A stretch of DNA of 64,000 nucleotides from Ctena decussata (Eukaryota; Mollusca; Bivalvia; Lucinida; Lucinidae), in contig OZ022502.1 of the NCBI GenBank assembly GCA_963989385.1, forward strand, positions 15,239,001-15,303,000. The letters are read 5' to 3'. A model generated the notes under the pieces. That model was not told where the DNA came from and did not search any database. It was given only the letters and a program-made list of their open reading frames with translations. Below are positions 39,882 through 54,800 of the stretch, in pieces (position 1 is the stretch's first letter; every line of letters begins with the position of its first letter). Position numbers and translations under genes: made by a program.

Positions 39882-42800
39882 GCTATCACAGGGTTGCTAA
39901 AAATACTTGCTAGTTAAATAAGACACTTCTTAGAATTTGGCATTACCAAACAAATAGAAAAGACTTCTGCTACAGAAAACCTGTCTTAGTAGTCACCTCT
40001 ATTAAGCAAGCAACCTGTATTAAGCAAAGCATGTATTCATTTCCCGAAAAAGGCGAATACATTGAAATGTACCTTATTAAGCAAGCACCTGTCTTAAGCA
40101 AGCACATTTTGATTATTCCTTGGGTGCTTGCTTAATACAGGTTGGACTGCATATGGTGTTTCATGACCTCTGGCTTCTATATAGTATTCACCACAAATAA
40201 TAGTGTGCTTCATATCATAAGTAATTTTTGCTAAGGTCTCTCCATCTGTAGAGCAATATAATCTGGTTTACACTGTTTGGAAATACATTTCCACTGGTAT
40301 ACTTAAGGTGTATACTTACACCACCATGTCTTCACACCATTTTCAGAAGATAGAAAAATATTTGTAACTTTTCTGTTTGCTTCCATGGAAGAAGAGGACC
40401 TTCAAAAAAATAGGGTCTGCTATTAAAGGAAAGAATTTGTTCCTTCAGGAACAAATTCTTTCCTTTAAGAGTTGACCCCCATTTAGAAGGGAGGCAAAAA
40501 TGGAAATGGCTTCCCCTGGAAGTGTATCCATTCACCTAAAGGTAAATCTATAAGTACTATTTATCTTTTTTTTTTCTATATCAGTACTCTGGACTGATAA
40601 ATTCCTACAAAGTTCTCTTAAAAATTTAGCAATAAATCTAATTCTAATTTTGTGGAACTTCGAGAAGTTTTGCAAAATCAGTACTATCAGAAAACTTTAT
40701 GGTCTTTATCAATTCAAAGAATCATCATGAAAATCCTGTATTCAAAATTTTGCAAACATCCCCATTAAGGTGAATGGGTTCAGGGGGAGCAACTCTATCA
40801 TTTTCCTTTTTCCTCCCGTCTGAATTATTGAGGTCAACTGATAAAAGAAAGAATTTGCTCCTCTAACAGAAAAGTCTTTCAAGTAAGAGCTGACCATCTT
40901 TCGAAAGGGTTCTGTTGTCCAGTTAAGCAAACAAGATAGCATAAAAGTTGCCTACCATTGAAAATATGGTGGAAAAACATGTCGGCATACCTATAAACCT
41001 GAACAGAAATTGGCCAAAAAAAATATATCTCTTAAAAATGTCCCATTTAGCAAAAATTCCTAGGTTTAGTTTAAACATACATGTATTTAATTGCCATATT
41101 CTTATGCAATGGTGTTGGGCCACAAGTTCTACCAACATTAGTTACAGCCCTTCTCCGTTCAATTAAATACCGCCCTTCCAAGTTTTCACACGCATATAAA
41201 GCTGCAGTATTTATCCTAATAAGTGCATCTGCTCTAATAATCACCCTCTGCCTCTTTTCCAAAAATAATGTTATATTCACTTCAGTGCTCCAGATAATTT
41301 TTTTTTCAATCAGTACCGTACTGGTCAAAATTTTTTGGGATCAGTATCCACGACTCTGCTTCAGTATTTGCACTGAACCGACAGATGTAACATGAAAACA
41401 AATTTAATTTTAACAGTATTTCAGTGGTACTCCCTGGCTTTACTTTGCCCTGTAAAATACTACTTCTGCTTTCACTGTGTGGAAATATACTCTTTCTTAA
41501 ACCAAAAAACGCCAAAATCAAAATCTGATTTATTAATTATATCACGACTCAACCTCCTTCTGACTGCTTCACAAAATGTTAATATAAAACTGAAACTGAT
41601 TTACAAATTGTGGTTGATGTTGCCAGAAGGAAGTGAACAGGCCATTAAGCAAATTGTAATAACCGGTGTGCCCAAACATGATCAAGAATGAGTTTGCTTG
41701 GTACCTGTCTCAGCAGATACTTCAAGATGTTCCAAACATGTTCTATGCCTCATGTGTTTGCGTTAAAAATTTCGATTTTTTCCAGTGCTAATATAAGCAC
41801 GAACTGGGTTAATGCGAATCACATTTGGATTTGAACTGCAATTTTCTACCTACCACAATGTTTTTAACCTTTTCTACATGCAGTCATAACCGCACCTGGG
41901 ATAATAGCATTTATTATCTCATAGACGCATCTACGATTTTCGGTTGATTTGTCAGTAGGCCTAAAAACCGCAGGATAGAGGCCTGCTTGTCCTGTTCAGC
42001 TGTTGAGAGCTCGAAGCCATGCTTTCCTACTTTCAGTTTGAAGCGACTGGTTTACAGTCCATCTATTTTCCACGCATTAGAAAGACTAATTCAGAAGGAA
42101 ATATTTAGAATCAGTCAGCTTCTCGGTGTGCGACGCATAAGGAAGCTCAGTCTACTTGATGATATTATAATGCAAGCGTCTATGGGAACTTGTCCAGGTG
42201 GTACGGATTACCGGAAAAAATGATCCGTAACGGCTAGAAAGTGTCCGTACCGGGTACCGATAAAATTTCCAATAGCTCCGTATCGGCCAAAAATGATCCG
42301 TAATATACGATGATACGGACGCTATCTGGAGCACTGTTCACTTGAATGAATTCCTGTTTGCTTCTCTGGATAAGGTAACTCTGTGAAATGGGATCTACTC
42401 TTAAAGTAAAGTATTTGCTCCTAGAAAAGCAAATTATTTCTTTTAAGAGTTCATCCTTACTGAGAATGGAGGCAAAAAATAGAAGACTTGCTTCCTCTGC
42501 AAGTATATCCATTCTGCTAAATACTGTATATTAGAGCTTTTTGGCAATGGCTGATTTACTACACTTAAGGCTCTAAGTAATGCCCTATTTGGAAAAATGC
42601 AATGCCCCCTGGGCATTTAATAGGATTAATACAGTATCAGTCAATCTTTCGAAACTAATGCTTGACTTATTTACCTGCAGTACATTTCTGGTATCATAAG
42701 CTCTCTTCATCATCTTTGTCCAGCTCTTGTCAGTCCGAGCAAAACGTTTGGCTTCTTGAGGTAGGTCCTGTGGAAAAAATACAACTTTTTTCAAAGAGTT

Positions 42801-45800
42801 CTACAACTTTGCACAATTACTGGATAAAATTTCAGAACTAAATATGTCTTGGCTTAACTAGGCAATAAATGCTGCACTGCAACTATGGACAAAAACTCCC
42901 GGTAAGGAAGAATTTTAATGATAACTCTGATAAATATATGTTGTGGCCCCTCTGCAAGGCAAGTCTAATTACTGGACACAGCATACATTTCTATGGTGAA
43001 TATGTAGAATCAAAAACCACAAAATTATCATAAAACCTATTACAAACATGTACAAAGAAATGAGCTGTGGTATGTGGTTTGGTCACTTACTGTCAAAATA
43101 ACACCATCATTACAAGAAAATAAATAAATAAAAGAATTACCCTCGCTGCAACTTGGTTACTGAAGACTGCTTCCAGATATTGCCAAAGATCTTGAACTTC
43201 AAGCCAAAGTTCCAAAACCTCAGCAACTTCCTTTAGTTTCTCAGCCCATGAGGCTGCCTCATCTCTTAGTGGACCAATATACCTACAAGTTATTGATGAA
43301 TAAACAAGCTAAATACATTTGTAAGTGTCGACTGCAAATGCAACTGAGAGCAAATTAAAGGAACCCTCTGAAGAGTTTGCAAAGAAATGTATTAATTTAT
43401 AGTTATATTGAAATGCAATATGCTAGACAAAAAAGGAAGAAAGGTGATGCTCAAGGCTCTAGTTTAGTCTATTTACCATGTTTAAACATAATACACAATG
43501 TTAAGGCATATGTTAAGGTATATGCCTATAACTTACAGAGCAGACCTTGGTCAGACAGCTCCAAGGAGCTGTTTGATCTGGTCTACACAGTTTTCCCTTG
43601 AAGTTCTATCCCAAAAGCAAAAGCTCCTGCGGAAGAATCTGGTGAAAAACTCTTAAAACAACATACCTGGAAGTAAGCATATTAGCCAGAAGAGCCTGAG
43701 CATCTTCCAGCTGTTCCAACAATCTCTCAGTAAATACTTTGTCCAGATAGATAGGTCCACGACGCTTGTATGGCTCAAAAGCCAGCACCTGTTCTGTCCA
43801 TTCCTCCTCTGTCATTCTCATCTTAATCTCAAGTTCAAGTTCACGACTGGCTCCACGACATATCTCTTCTATCTCTGTCTTGTGCCTATAGAAACAAAGC
43901 CAAGATTAATCCTTTACATACGATCTCACCACAGATCTACACCTGAAGCAAGTTTTTGATTGCTGTAATATATACCAGGGTCTGGTTGTTCAAAATCAAC
44001 AACTTCGTTTAGTTAATGTTTCGTTAAAATTTCAAACATTAATATATCAAATATGCTGATATTTTTTGTTGAAAAATGTGAGAAGCCTTTGCACTGATAT
44101 TTTTGGTTGAAACAATGTGAGAAGCTTTTGCACTGGAAAAGCTTCTCACATTTTTCAACAAAAAATATCAGCATATTTGATTATAAAGTTGTAAAACATT
44201 TAACAGGTTGACCTCTTAACAAGCTCGTTAGGCTAACGATACTTTGAGCAAGCAGGCCCTTGTAATTTTTGAGAGGTTTAAATTTTTGCAGATTTGCATC
44301 CAAAACAGGAGTATCAAATTTCCCAGTCTTTAATTTTTTATGGTCAGCAATAAGCACCCTTGATAAACTTTAATACTTGAAAGACAAATATCCACAACCT
44401 ACAATAAAACTTACTTGATATCTATGCCTCTATAAAACATACAGTTGACTCTCAGTACATCAAACACAGATATATCAAAGTACCCTTCTTACATTGAAGA
44501 ATATAGCTTGGACGTGTTTCCTATTTTTCTTTACATTTCAACTCCAAGGGCAGCTGGAGATAGGACTAGGTGGAAAGGGATTATTGTAAAGTCATCTTTG
44601 GTACCCCAATGACCTCGCAAGGCTATGGGATAGACTAGACTAGACTAGACTAGATTTCAACTCCAGTTATCTCAAACTACTGGTATCTCAAAGTAAATTT
44701 TCTGGGACCAGAAAATTTACTTTGAGATATCAGAAGTTTGAGATGAACTTTCATTCTGAGATATAGAGAGAATCGACCATACTTGGTAAGACAGTATAAA
44801 TTTTCTATGCTTTAACTTACTTGATAAGCCCAATATCTAGTAGATGGGACAGTTTAAACACATTGGCCTCCAACTGGAAAGAACTTCCTGTAACCTGCAT
44901 CACTTGTAACCAATGACGATTACGTATCTCCTACAAAATATAATGTAACCGAATATATATATGAGCTATATATTAAGGAAACCTCTGTAATGAGAGATAT
45001 TCTTTTCCAAAAAATATCCTTTTAGGCATATAAAAACCTAAAATGGATATCTTCCCCAGAACGGCACTAGGACATCAGTCGTAATTTATGATGACTAGTG
45101 TAATTTATGTTCATTTTGGCAAAAATTTACAATTTTCTCTAACTTCTCAGAATTGTGATTTGGCTTAAATTTTACTTCGTAGAAACTGTGTATTTATAGG
45201 GACTTAAATTTATGTCAGTCATAGCAAAACATGCAGATGTGAACAGGTATATATGAGCTGCGACACAAGAAAACCAACAAAGTGGTTGTGCACCCAGCAC
45301 AGACTAAGATCAGACTGTGCATCTGCCCAGTCTGATCAGACTCTTTGCTAAGCGCTTAAAGGGTAGCTAAGGGTCTAAGCTACCTCCATGCGGACAGCGA
45401 AGACTCTGATAAGACTTGGCAGCTGCCCAAGCTGATCTGAGTCTGTGCTGGGCGCAAAACCACTTTGTTGGTTTTGTCATGTCGCCGCTCATATACAGAA
45501 CATTTGTACAATTACAGTTATTCTAGCAAAACAAAACATTTAGAATGATGCCTGATCTGATGTTGAACATAATGAGTCATTGTTGCTCAAATGTTTTTGA
45601 TGATGCTGATGTTTAATGACTATTGGAGGAATAAAAAAAATGCTAAAAGTAAGAACTGAAGCCAAAACAAAGCAGAAATCTTTAAGCATTTCACTGCTAA
45701 ATATACTGTTAAAAGATTTTGCAAACTAGTTTCTTTAATATGCCTCACTGGAGACTTTAAACATAATGTAAATGCCTACAAAAGTACATGCTGTTCAAAA

Positions 45801-48800
45801 CATTCTCTCAATAAGGGACAAACATTTTAAGATGTCAAATTCTGCTACAATTTACACCACAGACTATATTAGGCATTAAACATGCAGGTAGGATATCAAA
45901 TGTGCTAAAGCTGGAAGAATATTAATTGTTCTGTCTCAGGTTTAACTTAATTGTCCAAATTCTAGATATGAGCCGCGACACGAGAAAACTACCAAAGTGG
46001 TTGTGCACCCTGTGCAGACTCAGATCAGCCTGGGCATCCGCTCAGTCTGATCAGAGTCTTCGCTGTCCGCATGAAGGTAGCTTAGACCCTTAGGTACCCT
46101 TTAAGTGCTCAGTAAAGTCTGATCAGACTGGGCGGATGCCCAGGCTGATTTGAGCCTGTGCTAGGCGCACAACCACTTTGTTGGTTTTCTCGTGTCGTGG
46201 CTCATATGAGGTTGATGGAAGAAAGTCCTCTATAGACTAAAAAATTAAAGCTAAAGGTTTCTTGTAGCCAAGTGACTGTAAGAGCAATGGGTTTTAGAAC
46301 CCGGAATTTTCTGGGCACAGCGTCTGAAAAGCGGAGCCCATCCTTCTCCTTTTGCTGTCCAGGGCTTGAAAATTCTTAAAATTTTTACTCATCCCATATG
46401 ACCAAAGATGTGGTGGTTTTCTATAATGTATACAAAAACAGTCAAAAATTTCACTTGTCCTTCAGCAAGAGCCACTCGTCATGGCGAGCGAACGAGTGGA
46501 ATTTTCCAGCCCTGTAGTCTTTATCCTTCCCTGATTCAAAAAAGGTACCCAATTACTGCTAAGTTGACAGAGAGAGTTTTCCAGTTGCTGGCTGGCCCAA
46601 CAGGGATTCAAACTTGCCATCTTCTGCACCACAAATGCCTGAATGCGTAGTTTGCATATGCCTCAAGAGAGGCCTGTGGTCAAGCAGTCTAACTGCTTGA
46701 CCACAGGCCTCTCTTGAGGCATATGCAAACTATGCATTCAGGCCTAGCTGCACATGTGCAGTTCATCCCAACTGAATATCTGAATTTACAGACTTTAGAA
46801 AGCAACTACATATGCCCTGATCAGACTGCATTCAACTCAACATTAAATGATTTGAGAATAAATTATGTGTTTGAGAATATATATTTTATCTCATAATGCA
46901 AGTTTCACTGATTGTTGCAATAGCACTGATAAGCATTGCTTACCCATGCTGGATGCATAGCACACCCTTGCAGCTATCAGTGATGTCAAAGTGACATCAT
47001 CTTGACATCATAATGGTATCAGTGTGTAACAATAAAGTGATGCTACTGTGACATGTCGCACCCAGACAATGTCACTGTGATGTCAGGATGATGTCACGGA
47101 GATATTACTTATGGGTGCATGGGTCCGCTATGCATTCAAAAAGATATGCCATGCATATCACTGCTGGTGCAACGGCAAGTAAAACTTGCACACTCAAACA
47201 GGATATTTTTTTTTCAAAACACATGCTTTATGCTCAAATGCATACTTAATTCTCAGAAGAAAGTAAATTACATGTGGGGAGGTAGGACTTAGCATGCAAA
47301 GTATCCCAAGGCTCAACGAAAAGATAGGCCAACATTAGATTCATAATGTAATTTAGCTATCCTGCAGTCTGGCCAGATGTTTTTGCTGTCAACATAGGCA
47401 AATGCAAAATCCATATTTTAAGACAAAAAGCAAAATAAAGCAAGTCTAGGCTATCCAAATAACATGCTTGCGTACTGAAAACTAGTTTTTTTTATGAAGC
47501 AGTCCTCTAAATTTACAGAAAATTTAAGCTGACCCAAGCTGCTTTAAGCAAACTGATTAAACATGTATATTAAGCAAAACTAAACCTGGAAAAAAGAATC
47601 CATATACCAATAAAATTCATGACCACAAAATCACAATTACCACAAATTACAAGACTGCAGACAGAGACCCACATAAGGTAAAGTTCCGATGAAAATTATT
47701 TCTCCATAAATATGAGCCACGACATGAGAAAACCAACAATGTGGTTGTACACCCAGCGCAGACTCAGATCAGCCTGGGCATCTGCCCAGTCTGATCAGAA
47801 TCTTCCCTGTCCGCATGGAGGTAGCTTAGACCCTTACCTACCCTTTAAGCAAAGAGTCTGATCAGACTGGGCGGATGCCCAGACTGACCTGTGTCTGCAA
47901 TGAGCGCACAACCACCTTGTTGGTTTTCTCGTGTTGCGGCTCAATTATATTGATGTTGCCCATTATAAGAAAATACTATATGGCCCAATGCCAATGAAGG
48001 GCCACAATGTATGCATTATGGAGAACAAGGAGAAGTAACCCCAAAATTGTCATCAAAACCTCATATGAGCTGCAACATGACAAAACCAACAAAGTGGCAT
48101 GTGCACCCAGGGAAGACTCAGATCAGCCTGGGCATCCACCCAGTCTGGTCGGAGTCTTCGCTGTCTGCATGGAGGAAGCTTAGACCAGTAGCTACCCTAT
48201 AAGCACTGAGCGAAGAGTCTGATCAGACTGGGTGGATGCCCAGGCTGATCTGAGTCTGCACTGGGCGCACAACCACATTGTTGATTTTCTCGTGTTGCGG
48301 CTCATATTATCCGTTGCTCTGAACAGAGGATGAGAAGAAAATCATATTATAAGATTTATATGTTAGTCATCATGCACAATGCATCGATGCCAATGCATCA
48401 TAACACTGAACATTTAACTTACAGGAACTTCAAACCTTTGACTGCCCTGATAGCATGAAAACAATATTAATAAAATTATTATTAAATTGAATAAAGTTTT
48501 TCAGCAGTGGTTCATCCTTTTTTAAAAGAAACTCTACTGATTTCTGTAAGCTCCTCTATAAGATCATACTACTGATTCCTGCAAGCTCTTCTATGACTCT
48601 GAGCTTCAAATATAAATACCATTTTTGTGGGTGAGAATTTACCTTCTTCATTTCTTCACAAAATTAAAGTTATGCTATGGAAACTCATTAGAAATGCACT
48701 GCTAGGACAAATTCTGAAACTCTTGAATGAAAAGATGACCCATACCATATATATATATGGGAGATATATATAAAAAAACAAAACAAAAAAAAACTCCATC

Positions 48801-51800
48801 ACCGTGAGAGAAATCATCCAATATAATCAAAACCAACAAAAATATCTCCAATTATGCTGCCCCACTGGTCACACAAAATTGAGTCAACATTAATACATTA
48901 GATTCAACTTTGATTCATCATCATGATACTAAATCAAAGTAGAATCAACATTGATTCAATGGTGTGTGCCTACTGGGGTATTACTACAATTGTCAAACTG
49001 AGAAAAAAATTTAAAATCTGTAAGCCATGTCTATCCTGAAACTGAGTAAGAAAACATCGTCAGTATCTTGGGAAAATCTGCCTGATACAACCACCTTGCC
49101 ACCAGAAGTGACAGATCAGCTTGCATATTCACACAATCAAGATGTGTTCATCAAAAGAACCAACTGATCACTACATGCATTCTACTATTATATGTAATAG
49201 TTATACCATGGTTTGTCCGCCTGTGCCAGGAGATAATCTACAATCTTTAGCGAGTGGATTATCTCCCATACAGACAGACAAACCATGGTATAACTATTTT
49301 ATACCACCCCACTCATTGTAAACCTTACTCAATGCAAAACATTTTGTACCAAAGTAAGTGTTTTCTGGTAAGGTGGTATAAATATTTACTAACCTCTGAC
49401 AAGATTTCAGCGAAATGCAGGCTGACCTGAGATGTTGGTGGGTACATTTCATAATTCATTTTAAAGATATCTTTGTTAAGCCTAATATAGAATATTGAAC
49501 TGTTACCCTTTATAGAATATCTATGAGTAAAGGCATAGCTATGGTGAAGCTAATAATTCTGGTCTAAAAACAGACTTTCTTTCTTACTTCTTGTTAGTAA
49601 CACTTAAACTAAAAACAAAATTAGCTGAATTTTGCAAACAGGGCAGATCTAGATGGGGTGGATCTGGATCAACACTGTTATGCTCTCTAGTCTTTGAATT
49701 CTCAATATAATAAAACTTCGGTGAAACAATTTTTAGATTTTTTGGAAGTAAATTTTGTCATCTACATTTTTAGCAGCTTAAGAAGTAACATGAAAAACAA
49801 GAAAATATCCATTTCTACACCCAAAATTTAAGCTTTTTTCCGTCACAGCTCTGAAATATAGTTCTAGAATATACAAGCCACCAGTGGGGGTGAAATATGG
49901 AACTACTTACAATTGTATTATATTTTCCTGACCCGCCCTGTGTGTAGTCAATGAGCAAATTAGTACGAATGTTGAACTATGAAAATACATAAAGTGAGAC
50001 ATGCACAGAAAGAAAGATAGAAAGAAACCAAAAAAGAAGGAAGAAAACAGAAAATACATCTCATTTGACCCATTTTTGCACTTGACCACAGTCAATCACT
50101 GTATCAGATACCATGACCAAAGAGAAGCAATTGTGGCTTTCTTAAACTGGATAAGATCCTGCATCCTTGACCTTCTGTCCCTATCAGCCACCCAATTCTC
50201 ACCCAGGCGATAACACTTGCTTGCAAACTCCCACTTATGCCCAATTTAAGACAGCACCTGTATTAATTCACTTTTTCCTGCTCAGTCAATGTGACTTTAA
50301 AATTACTTCTTTTATACCGTAATGTGCGTATATATTGGGACACCTAAAAATAATGAATTTTCCATTTGAGACAAATGGAAAATTCATTATTTTAGGTGTC
50401 CCAATACTTAAGCACATTAGGGTATTTCAATTAATCAATATGATCGAACCTTCAGATTAATGGAGCTAGAATCTATCCCTTCAAGCCAAGTTTGGTGTGT
50501 ATTTCAGTTCTCGTAACAACGTGACCCTCCCCACCCCCACCTCAGCGGAACATATCCATAGCCACAGAAACCGGGCACCGTAAGCCAAGTTTGGTCAACT
50601 GCATCTCCATTTGGGTTCCAAATAGGTGTGTGTGTTATTTTAGATAAATGAAATTATTGCATCTCTATAATTGAGCCGGGACACGAGAAAACCAACAAAG
50701 TGGTTGTGCACCCAGCGTAGACTCAGATAAGCCTGGGCATCCACCTAGTCTGATCAGACTCTTCACCAAGTGCTTAAAGGGTAGCTAAGGGTCTCAGCTA
50801 CCTCCATGCGAACAGCGAAGACTCCGATCAGACTGGGCAGATGCCCAAGCTGATCTGAGTCTGTGCTTGGCACACAACCACTTTGTTGGTTTTCTCGCGT
50901 CGCGGCTCATATGCTCTATTTATGTATATGTATGGTGTTGGTAAATACAGTCAATTCTCATTAACTCAGTCAATGTTCATCTCAAATTGAATTTTCTGGT
51001 CCCAGAAAATTTACCTACAGATATCAGTAGTTTGAGATAACATGAGCTGAAATGTAAATAAAGATAGCAAATGTGCCCAAACTATATATTCTTTGATATG
51101 AGGGTACTTTGAGATATCAGTGTTCCAGATATTGAGAGTTGACTGTATCTGAGATCTAGAGGTGAAATGACTGATTATGAACATTATGAATACAGGTCAG
51201 TATGTAGTTCTCCTAATGACTGTTGTTCATGCTTGTGCTAAATTAGACTGGTGTTGAGTGGCAAGGTATCTTATGGCCTATGCAAACACAGGCATACTCA
51301 GATCAGCCTTAGCATTTTTTACAGTGTATGGGTATACTTTCAGGGGAAACACAAAAACAGTTTTCCTTTCTGCCGGTTCAAGTCTTAAAAGAATTTGCTC
51401 CAACAGGAGCAAATTCTGTCTTTTAAAACTAATACCTTTTCCCTTTTATATAAAATGACAGAAAACATAGTAGACTATGCATACATTTTAAAGCAATGTG
51501 TTCGTTTCCTGCATAAAGAATTTTTGAATCCTGGGCAGGGAGCAGGCTCTTGAAAGCAAAGGTTGATCTGAGTACTTACTGTATGTATATTGAGCCACAT
51601 CACGTGACTTCCAAATATGTGGCAGTTTTGTCATATGATATATAGATCATCCTTATCATTTACACCGGGTCTATAGTGGACCTCACTGTTGGCTGTATGG
51701 TTTGGGCCAATTCCAAAGATGGCTGATGTGACAAGTGAAGGCTCTGATCAGACTGCACTTAAGTGCAGTCTGATCAAAGCCTTTGCTTGTCACCAATGCC

Positions 51801-54800
51801 ACATTGAAATCACATGATGTGGCTCTTATGTACACAGCTTAAGATCCTTTTCAGTGGCACTCTTCATATACAATACAAACTAAATGGCTCAAGACATGCA
51901 AAATGGGTTCCTGAGTTCCTGAAAAATTTCCTCCTTACTTTTTCTTAACAAATCTACAAACTGCACAACTAAAACTAAATGTGCATCCGCACATACTAGC
52001 TACAGCCTTGGGCTTTTGCTCATGCATGGTATATGCAGACAGAAAAGGCTTGCTCCAACAGCCCCAAAAAGTGTGCAGACTAATGCGAGTCTTTGCTGCT
52101 TCCATATGCACTCAGACACCCATTTTACATGTTCTGGCTTAAATTGTTTCTATAAAATCAATCTATATTAATCTGAAATTATTTCGATAAAATCAAATCT
52201 ATATTAATTTGTTTATGTCCAATTTCACCTTTCTTGATATACATATCTGCAATATGGATCATGTCTAACATAAAACATAGTATTTGTACAGTAAAACATG
52301 TCATAAGCTATCATCTGTACCTTTTGTTTTGAGAAGGTGCCTATGTAAGATTTTCTATAGGTTCTGAAAAATGGCCTAATGCAAATTTAATTGTTTCTTT
52401 ACCCAATAAAAAATCCAAACAGGAAGACTGAGATGGAAGATAAAGACTGTCTATTGAATATTTTTTTTTTATCATATGATATTGCTGTTATTCAGTGGAT
52501 AATGTTGTGTCATAAAAATTGTACGACCACACGTGTAATAATACTTTGGCACGTACATGTAACGTCACTGACAACGTCTGTGTCAACAATGCATTTTCTT
52601 ATTGAAATAAAGTTCATTTTGAAGGCAATAAAATCCCAATTAAAAGGGTCATATGATAAACAGAATCTTACACTCATGGTCATTTCATATGAAATTTATG
52701 AAACTTGCCTAAGGCTTGTTACATAAATTTCACATAATGACCACGAGTGTAAGATCCTATTATATCAGATTTCGTGTTCTAGGTTTCTAAATATTCCCAA
52801 CCTTAGTAAGCGTTAGTTTCAGACAAGGAACTTTTCCAAAAATATTTAGACAAATGCCAACTCTCTGAAGCAAATTCTAATTGCCAAGGGGTGCTCATTA
52901 AGATGAATGAAGCCAATTTGAGGAAATGGAATCTGGTGGCCATGGCAAAGCAGCTGAACTGTTATTTTGACAATGCCTGAAAGCATCTAAAATATTTTAT
53001 AAATTAATGTCTTCATTTTCAGCAAGATAAACATTATAAATATTAAAGCAGTGAAATATTACAATTGTGTCAAGGTATTCACACTCAGTGAATTATTTTT
53101 CACAACCACAGCACCAGATAAGGGTGGGTTTTAGTTATTTCAGACATGATTTTGATTCATTCTCAATATAAATGTATGTCTTAGCCTCTCATTTTACACA
53201 CCTCACAGCAAGCAAGTTTAAATGAGGAGAAATATTTTTATGAAGCAATATATAAATTCATACTAAAGTGATCATTAAACCCACCGCTACCAAGAGCTAT
53301 GCATAACACATAAATTTTATAAAGACACATATATAATATGAGCTGCGACACGACAAAAACAACAAAGTGGTATGTGCACCAAGCAAAGACTTAGATCAGC
53401 CTAAGCAGTGGCTCAGTCTGATCAGAGTCTTTGCTGTGTGCTGAAAAGGGTAGCTAAGGGTCTACCTCCATGCCGACAGTAAAGACTTTGATCAGACTGG
53501 GCGGAGGCCACTGTTTTGGTTTTGTCCTGTTGCATCTCATATTAAAGAATAACATAAACTAGTAAATTTTCAAAAATTAAACAGAAACATGTAAAACTAA
53601 GAAAACAGGGTGAATTCTGTGAAAAGAAGAAACTCAGGAAGTTTTATACAATTTTCATAACATACCAAAACTACTGTGGTGAAAAATGAATAGATTTTCT
53701 TATTTTTCCACAAAGCATATGTAGTCGGGTGGAACCTCCCAAGAGTTGTCATGATGTGCAAAAAATATTTTAAGATAATGGGCAAACTTTCATGGGATGC
53801 AAGTCTGCCATACTTGTTTTGTCTCCCTTTTTAAGTCAGGTCAACTCTTAAAAGAAAGAATTTGCTCCTATGGGAGCAAATTCTTTCCTTTAAGAGTGGA
53901 CCCCATTTTAGGAAGGGCTTTGTTATACTGGGAAGCAAACAGAAAGCTACAAAAGTTTTCTCCTTTTGCAAAAATGGTGGAAACGTATACACCTCAAATA
54001 AGAACACTATCAACATTTTCACCCAGAAATTTTGGTTGATCTAAGTTTTAAAGAAATAGGATTTCTCTGTACTAACCTTTGCAGCGAGGCTATTTAACAA
54101 TGGGAACACTTCAAGGTAGGTCTGTAATTTTGTCTTGAGATCATTGTAAGCATCCCAGTCTTTCAGTTTACTTGGTAGAGCTAGGCATTCATCCCAGTAA
54201 CCTTCAACCTACGTAGAAATAATATGTGACATATATTTAAAGGATTGGAGAAAAAAAATTTATTTACTTGAGATAAAAAAAAAAAAAAATTACACATAAA
54301 CACATCAGAAATCTCAGTCCAGATGAGTACGATTAGCACACCTTGCAAATATGGCTGATGTATCAGAGCTTCAGATAAGATGGGACATGGAGGATAAGTC
54401 AAATATAATTTTTTTCTAACTTCATATGAAAACCTATGCTGAGACCCCTCATTAGAACCGTCTCAGACAGATGGTTCTAATGAGGGGTCACAACATATGT
54501 TTTATAGAAAAATATGAAAAACTGTCCATAAATAATCACTGTTACCGTTTCTTATCTGAAACACTCCTGATTTATAATACACAGCAACCAGATGGTCATG
54601 CTTGAATTCTGCTGGTAAAGTCTAAAGGTTTTTGTTGCAAGGTGAGTTTGATCCCTCTTCATGTAGGTGCTATGGCAATGGTCCCATGATGCTATGTCAG
54701 CTATCAGCATTAGCACAAGAATTCAAGGGAAGAAAGTGTCTAGTTTGTCTGTTGTTGTTGTTGTGTTACTGTTTAATGTCCACGGTAAACAGCTATGGTC

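Noticed and set aside
41081..41691. Open frames of about 100 residues on plus and minus strands
   Set aside because: They overlap the hAT-like element boundary and have no domain features.
49395..49494. Exon-like segment on the minus strand ending HFAEILSE with GTTAGT donor
   Set aside because: Its acceptor phase does not match exon 9 (phase 0), and it is not needed for the linker register.
49912..49977. Exon-like segment on the minus strand (FNIRTNLLIDYTQGGSGKYN, AG and GTAAGT ends, 66 nt)
   Set aside because: It lies in the intron between exons 9 and 10, whose direct junction already gives the conserved PLLNSLAAK-EIRNRHW register. It has no dynein similarity, so it is most likely a chance or cryptic exon.
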